Positions 60,868-64,000 of a stretch of DNA of 64,000 nucleotides are shown here, piece by piece. Source of the stretch: Candidatus Limnocylindrales bacterium (GTDB lineage Bacteria > Moduliflexota > Moduliflexia > Moduliflexales > JAUQPW01). The notes beneath the pieces were generated by a model. It worked only from the letters and a program-made list of their open reading frames with translations, searched no databases and was not told the origin of the DNA. The stretch covers positions 62,001 through 126,000 of the forward strand of contig DATMBG010000022.1 in assembly GCA_035559535.1 (NCBI GenBank). The letters are read 5' to 3'. The position numbers and the translations under genes are program-made. Positions within the stretch are counted from its first letter, which is position 1. Each line of letters starts with the position of its first letter.

Positions 60868-61329
60868 TTAGTACTTTGCATCTTCTTTAGCAATAATATC
60901 ATAGATCTCTTTTTTTGTTTTAGCCTGAATAAGAGCCGATCGAACTTCAGAATTTTTAAAAAGGCGGGAAATTCGCGCCAGAATTTTTAAATGAACCCCT
61001 GCAGAATTATCCGGAACTAACAATAAAAAGAATAAATAGACGGGTTGTCCATCTAAGGCCTCAAAATCAACCCCTTTTAAACAACGCCCGAAAGCAGCCC
61101 GGGTTTCTTTAAGTCCTCTGGATTTTCCATGGGGAATAGCGATACCCTCTCCAATACCTGTACTTCCCAGCTTTTCTCTTTCTATCAAGCTATTTAAAAC
61201 ACTCTGCTTATCTACATGGGGTACTCGCTGTAGAGCTGCTTCTGTTAATACCTCCAAAACCTCAAGCTTATTCGTAGCCTGAACATCCGGTAGAATAGCT
61301 TCTTCATCGAGAATATCCGTTAATTTCAT
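60868..61329 (-). CDS. ptsN: Nitrogen-type PTS EIIA (PtsN)
   Basis: 153 aa from ATG 61329. Phosphoryl-accepting regulatory protein; active His67 in GIAIPHGKSRGL. VQATNKLEVLEVL and GVHLKILARISRLF are typical. In other bacteria it tunes K+ transport and sigma-54 or stress genes; the rpoN context fits. No ribosome site; a hairpin ends 7 bases before the ATG. Confidence 0.95.
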   Translation of the reverse strand: MKLTDILDEEAILPDVQATNKLEVLEVLTEAALQRVPHVDKQSVLNSLIEREKLGSTGIGEGIAIPHGKSRGLKETRAAFGRCLKGVDFEALDGQPVYLFFLLLVPDNSAGVHLKILARISRLFKNSEVRSALIQAKTKKEIYDIIAKEDAKY

Positions 61330-61335
61330 TCTACA

Positions 61336-61421
61336 ACGTAAAACGCAAAGCATAAAACGTAAGGAACTATCTTCCCGCGGCTCAACGTTTTACATTTTAC
61401 GTTTTACGTTTTATGCTTTAC
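61336..61421. repeat. Heptamer hairpin, ACGTTTT family
   Basis: Left arm ACGTAAAACGCAAAGCATAA, AACGTAAGG (61336-61364); right arm CAACGTTTTACATTTTACGT, TTTACGTTTTATGCTTTAC (61383-61421). Tandem ACGTTTT units and complement. It overlaps the hpf stop codon and stops just before ptsN. Confidence 0.8.
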
Positions 61422-61975
61422 TGGAAAGTGGGTTCAATCAGGCCATAATTGCCGTCATTTCTTCTATAAAGGACGTTAATTTGGTTTGTTTCATGGTTAA
61501 GAAAGACCAGAAAACCATCCTGAGAAAGTCCCATTTGGAGGGTTGCTTCTTCCAGAGACATGGGTTTCACGGCGAACTTTTCCGTTCGAATGACCCGAGG
61601 AGAAAAAGTAGCTCCTTCTTCCGATTCAAATTGAACAGATTCAGAAATAGATTGAGCCACCTTACCCAGGTTTTTAGGAAGCTTTTTTGACTTACGAGAG
61701 GTGATTTTCCCTTTCCGTTTCTTGATTTGTTTTTCAATTTTATCTATAACGCTGTCGATGGCCTGATACATATCTCCGGTTTCTTCTTGACCATGGATTT
61801 TTGTTCTCTTGGCCTGTAAGGTTACCTCTGCCATATGCCGATATTTTTCTACGGAAAGTATGATGTGGGCTTCAACGATATGGAGATACTTCCCCAGTTT
61901 TTCGATCTTGGTTGTTACATACTCTCGAAGTGCATTTGTAATTTCCAGGTGTCGGCCCGTAATGTTAATTTGCAT
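61418..61975 (-). CDS. hpf: Ribosome hibernation promoting factor, long form
   Basis: 185 aa, long-type HPF. N-terminal YfiA-like domain (MQINITGRHLEITNALREYVTTKIEKLG, AEVTLQAKRTKIHGQEETGDMYQAIDSVIDKIEKQIKK) binds the 30S decoding region. A flexible linker leads to the dimerising C-domain (FAVKPMSLEEATLQMGLSQDGFLVFLNHETNQINVLYRR). Inactivates and protects ribosomes in starvation. Good ribosome site GGAGGAGGG. Confidence 0.97.
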   Translation of the reverse strand: MQINITGRHLEITNALREYVTTKIEKLGKYLHIVEAHIILSVEKYRHMAEVTLQAKRTKIHGQEETGDMYQAIDSVIDKIEKQIKKRKGKITSRKSKKLPKNLGKVAQSISESVQFESEEGATFSPRVIRTEKFAVKPMSLEEATLQMGLSQDGFLVFLNHETNQINVLYRRNDGNYGLIEPTFQ

Positions 61976-62010
61976 AGATTTCCCTCCTCCGATGGGTAAC
62001 TGGTCCTTAT

Positions 62011-62095
62011 GTAATGAGTGGCGAGTGAGGAGGAATAAGCGATGAATAAAGTGGCGAGGGGTGAATAGAAAAAGCTTTACCCATCACTCATTACT
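62011..62095. repeat. Heptamer hairpin, GAGTGRC family
   Basis: GTAATGAGTGGCGAGTGAGG at 62011-62030 faces CCCATCACTCATTACT at 62080-62095; between them GGCGAGGGGTGAA-type units recur. It fills the rpoN-to-hpf gap, yet leaves hpf its ribosome site, unlike most copies. Confidence 0.65.
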
Positions 62096-63588
62096 TAGGA
62101 GGTTTTACGTTTTCGTTTAACTGAAGAGGGAATATTTAGATCTTCCCGGTACTTAGCGATGGTTCTTCGGGCTATTTCAATACCATCTTTCTTTAAAAGA
62201 TCCAGAATTTCCTTATCACTATAAGGATTCGCCGTATCCTCATTTAAAATAATGTTCTTTATTTTTTCTTTCACTGCAATAGAGGAAATATCATTACCGG
62301 AAGTACGGCTTAGCCCACTGTGGAAAAAGAATTTAAGTTCAAAGATTCCCCTCGGCGTATGCATGTATTTATTGGTTGTCACCCGACTGACGGTGGATTC
62401 GTGCATAGAAATATCTTCGGCCACATCGCGTAATACAAGGGGTTTTAAATGGCTGATTCCGTGATCCAGGAACTCGCTTTGAAATTTAATGATACTTTTA
62501 CCCACTTTATAGATGGTTCGTTTACGCTGTTCAATGCTTCGAATGAGCCAGATAGCAGACCGCAGCTTTTGTTCCACATATTGTCGGGTGGATTCGGAGA
62601 CCTCCGCATTGTTGTGTCGAAGGATGCTTTTATAAAGGCTATTGATTCGCAAGCGGGGAATATCTTCTTCATTCAAAACGACTTCGTATTCTGATCCCAT
62701 TTTATAGACGTACAAATCGGGAATAATGTATCGGGTTTTTTCATCAGAATATTCCAACCCGGGCTTGGGATTTAGCTTTTTAAGAATTTTATGAGCCAGT
62801 TTAATATCTTCGACCGTGGTATTAAATTTACTGGCCAGTTCTTGATATTTTCCTCTTACCAGAGGTTCCAGCAAGTTTTCCTGGATAATTTTTTCGATAA
62901 CGGTATTTTGCAGCTTGAGGTGTTGGATCTGAATCAGAAAACACTCCCGATAGTCCCTGGCTCCGACCCCGGCCGGATCAAAATTCTGAATTTTTCTTAA
63001 AACCCTCTCCACATCTTCTACCCGACACAGGGCCTCCTGGGCAATGTCTTCCAAAGGCGTTCGTAAATATCCATCTTCTTCTATATTACCGATAATAAGC
63101 GTACCGATTCGCAGTTCTTCTTCACTGGAGGTAGTCAGTTGAAGTTGCCATATCAGATGGTCGATGAGGGAGGAGGATTTGGTCAGGATATTTTCATAAG
63201 AAGGTCCTTCGCTATCGGGATCCCACTCGGTAAATTCTCCTAACCCACTGGGATTATCTTCAAAATAATCTTCCCAATTAACCAAATCCGATGATTTTTT
63301 TTCCTCGGGTTCTGTTTCCAGGGGCTCTTCCCAGGTGGGAGGGGGACTCTCAATCTGAATAGATGACTCACCGTCTAGTTCTCGCTCGATTTCCTCGATC
63401 CCTATCTTTTCTTGATCCGGTTCATCCTCTAAAGAAACTTCCAACAAAGGATTCTCGATAACTTCTTGCTCAATCATCTCCTTCAGTTCCAATGCAGACA
63501 TTTGCAGCAGTTTAATAGCCTGCTGTAACATGGGCGTCATGACAAGACGCTGAGTCATTTTGAGATTGAGTCTGGTATCCATGATCAT
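62095..63588 (-). CDS. rpoN: RNA polymerase sigma-54 factor
   Basis: About 497 aa. Region I starts DTRLNLKMTQRLVMTPMLQQAIKLLQMSALEL (Gln-rich activator-interaction domain). An acidic region II (about 55-120) follows, then the core-binding and DNA-binding parts. The RpoN box is ARRTIAKYREDLNIPSS near the end, reading -24 promoters. I choose ATG 63588 (GGAG upstream); ATG 63582 is also possible and an in-frame TTG at 63606 is less likely. lptB follows upstream, as in many relatives. Confidence 0.96.
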   Translation of the reverse strand: MIMDTRLNLKMTQRLVMTPMLQQAIKLLQMSALELKEMIEQEVIENPLLEVSLEDEPDQEKIGIEEIERELDGESSIQIESPPPTWEEPLETEPEEKKSSDLVNWEDYFEDNPSGLGEFTEWDPDSEGPSYENILTKSSSLIDHLIWQLQLTTSSEEELRIGTLIIGNIEEDGYLRTPLEDIAQEALCRVEDVERVLRKIQNFDPAGVGARDYRECFLIQIQHLKLQNTVIEKIIQENLLEPLVRGKYQELASKFNTTVEDIKLAHKILKKLNPKPGLEYSDEKTRYIIPDLYVYKMGSEYEVVLNEEDIPRLRINSLYKSILRHNNAEVSESTRQYVEQKLRSAIWLIRSIEQRKRTIYKVGKSIIKFQSEFLDHGISHLKPLVLRDVAEDISMHESTVSRVTTNKYMHTPRGIFELKFFFHSGLSRTSGNDISSIAVKEKIKNIILNEDTANPYSDKEILDLLKKDGIEIARRTIAKYREDLNIPSSVKRKRKTS

Positions 63589-63672
63589 AGTACTAAACCA
63601 CTCCAACTTCCATATTCAAAGCTCAAGGTAAAGAATCTTTTACCTTGGGCCTCAAATGATGAAATCTCAAAA

Positions 63673-64000
63673 CTACAATACAAAATCCTCTCCCAAATAA
63701 AGTTCTTTGGCCTTTTTATTAAAAGCCAGTTCTAAAGGAGTTCCTGAAAAACGTATTTCCCCATCAGTGAGAATATAAGCCCGGTCTGTAGTCTTCAAAG
63801 TCTCACGGACATTATGGTCGGTAATTAAAACCCCGATTCCCCGATAAGCTAGTTGGGCGATGATATCTTGGATATCTGCTACCGCCTTGGGATCAATGCC
63901 GGCAAAAGGCTCATCTAACAGAATAAAAGAGGGAGAGGTAACCAACGCTCTGGTAATCTCAACCCGTCGCCGCTCCCCGCCGGAGAGCGTATACGCTTTG
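63673..64000 (-). CDS. lptB: LPS export ABC ATPase LptB (partial)
   Basis: C-terminal 109 codons, cut by the window edge. Signature [19 protein letters not shown], Walker [14 protein letters not shown], switch His in [11 protein letters not shown] and the typical ending [10 protein letters not shown]. Powers LPS extraction with LptFG. The N-terminal half with Walker A lies beyond 64000. Confidence 0.95.
   Translation of the reverse strand, partial: KAYTLSGGERRRVEITRALVTSPSFILLDEPFAGIDPKAVADIQDIIAQLAYRGIGVLITDHNVRETLKTTDRAYILTDGEIRFSGTPLELAFNKKAKELYLGEDFVL

Noticed and set aside
1-64000. tRNA, rRNA, CRISPR array, transposase, prophage
   Set aside because: None recognised by eye on either strand. 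The tandem units at the hairpins are not CRISPR-like, as they have no spacers.

Overview
The window looks like chromosomal core DNA of an uncultured, diderm (Gram-negative) bacterium with moderate GC content. The evidence is a secretin, an outer-membrane beta-barrel, several lipoproteins, TatA, an LptB/RpoN/HPF/PtsN/HprK/mannose-PTS cluster in the order typical of Desulfobacterota-like and neighbouring phyla, and SpoT/RelA. I cannot name the phylum. Desulfobacterota, NC10, Tectomicrobia or a related candidate phylum are all possible. I saw no rRNA, tRNA, CRISPR array, intact transposase or prophage.

Layout. 0.3-4 kb: type II secretin (gspD) and a lipoprotein. 4-6.2 kb: thioredoxin, queF and a glycosyltransferase, leftward. 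6.2-12 kb: three tandem paralogues of a small secreted protein, an outer-membrane beta-barrel and a large FlgT/TolB/FG-GAP-like lipoprotein, leftward. 12.3-15.5 kb: a PfkB sugar kinase divergent from an EF-G2-type GTPase. 15.6-20.6 kb: a membrane molybdenum oxidoreductase made of a FeS-NrfD fusion plus a catalytic subunit. 20.6-25.5 kb: an Uma2 remnant, an XPB-like helicase, YnfA, a TPP enzyme and YraN. 25.7-32.3 kb: a radical SAM protein, Ldh2 dehydrogenase, a mini zinc ribbon, D-aminoacylase, a LON-domain protein and an RraA-like protein. 32.4-38 kb: an SH3/chitosanase-like enzyme, relA/spoT, coaD, rsmD and a DUF4384 lipoprotein, leftward. 38.2-43 kb: mltG, a DUF151-PDZ protein, tatA and a membrane vWA protein. 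43-49.7 kb: unknown proteins, a DUF4412-like protein, an orphan SdhC-type cytochrome b, a Tat-exported protease-like protein, a degenerate metallophosphoesterase and a TPR protein. 50-55 kb: a four-repeat vWA protein, typA, a full Uma2 nuclease and a HIT protein. 55-64 kb: ptsI-ptsH-IID-IIC-IIB-IIA-hprK-ptsN-hpf-rpoN-lptB, leftward.

The most unusual feature is non-coding. Many stop-to-start gaps are filled exactly by long imperfect hairpins. Each is built from tandem 7-8 bp units and their reverse complement, with a different unit in different gaps. They recur right in front of start codons that lack a Shine-Dalgarno sequence: both molybdoenzyme genes, rraA-like, IIB, IIA, hprK, ptsN and a small unknown gene. 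A degenerate copy appears to be translated inside the molybdoenzyme. A second, separate interspersed element of about 160-200 bp, with CAATTTAGTAGG-type ends, occurs two or three times. Some genes, such as the radical SAM gene and pfkB, have a good promoter placed so that the mRNA would be leaderless.

The right-hand cluster forms a coherent regulatory system. EI and HPr (with both His16 and Ser47), HPr kinase, a complete mannose-family permease, EIIA-Ntr, the ribosome hibernation factor and sigma-54 probably link sugar uptake to global control.
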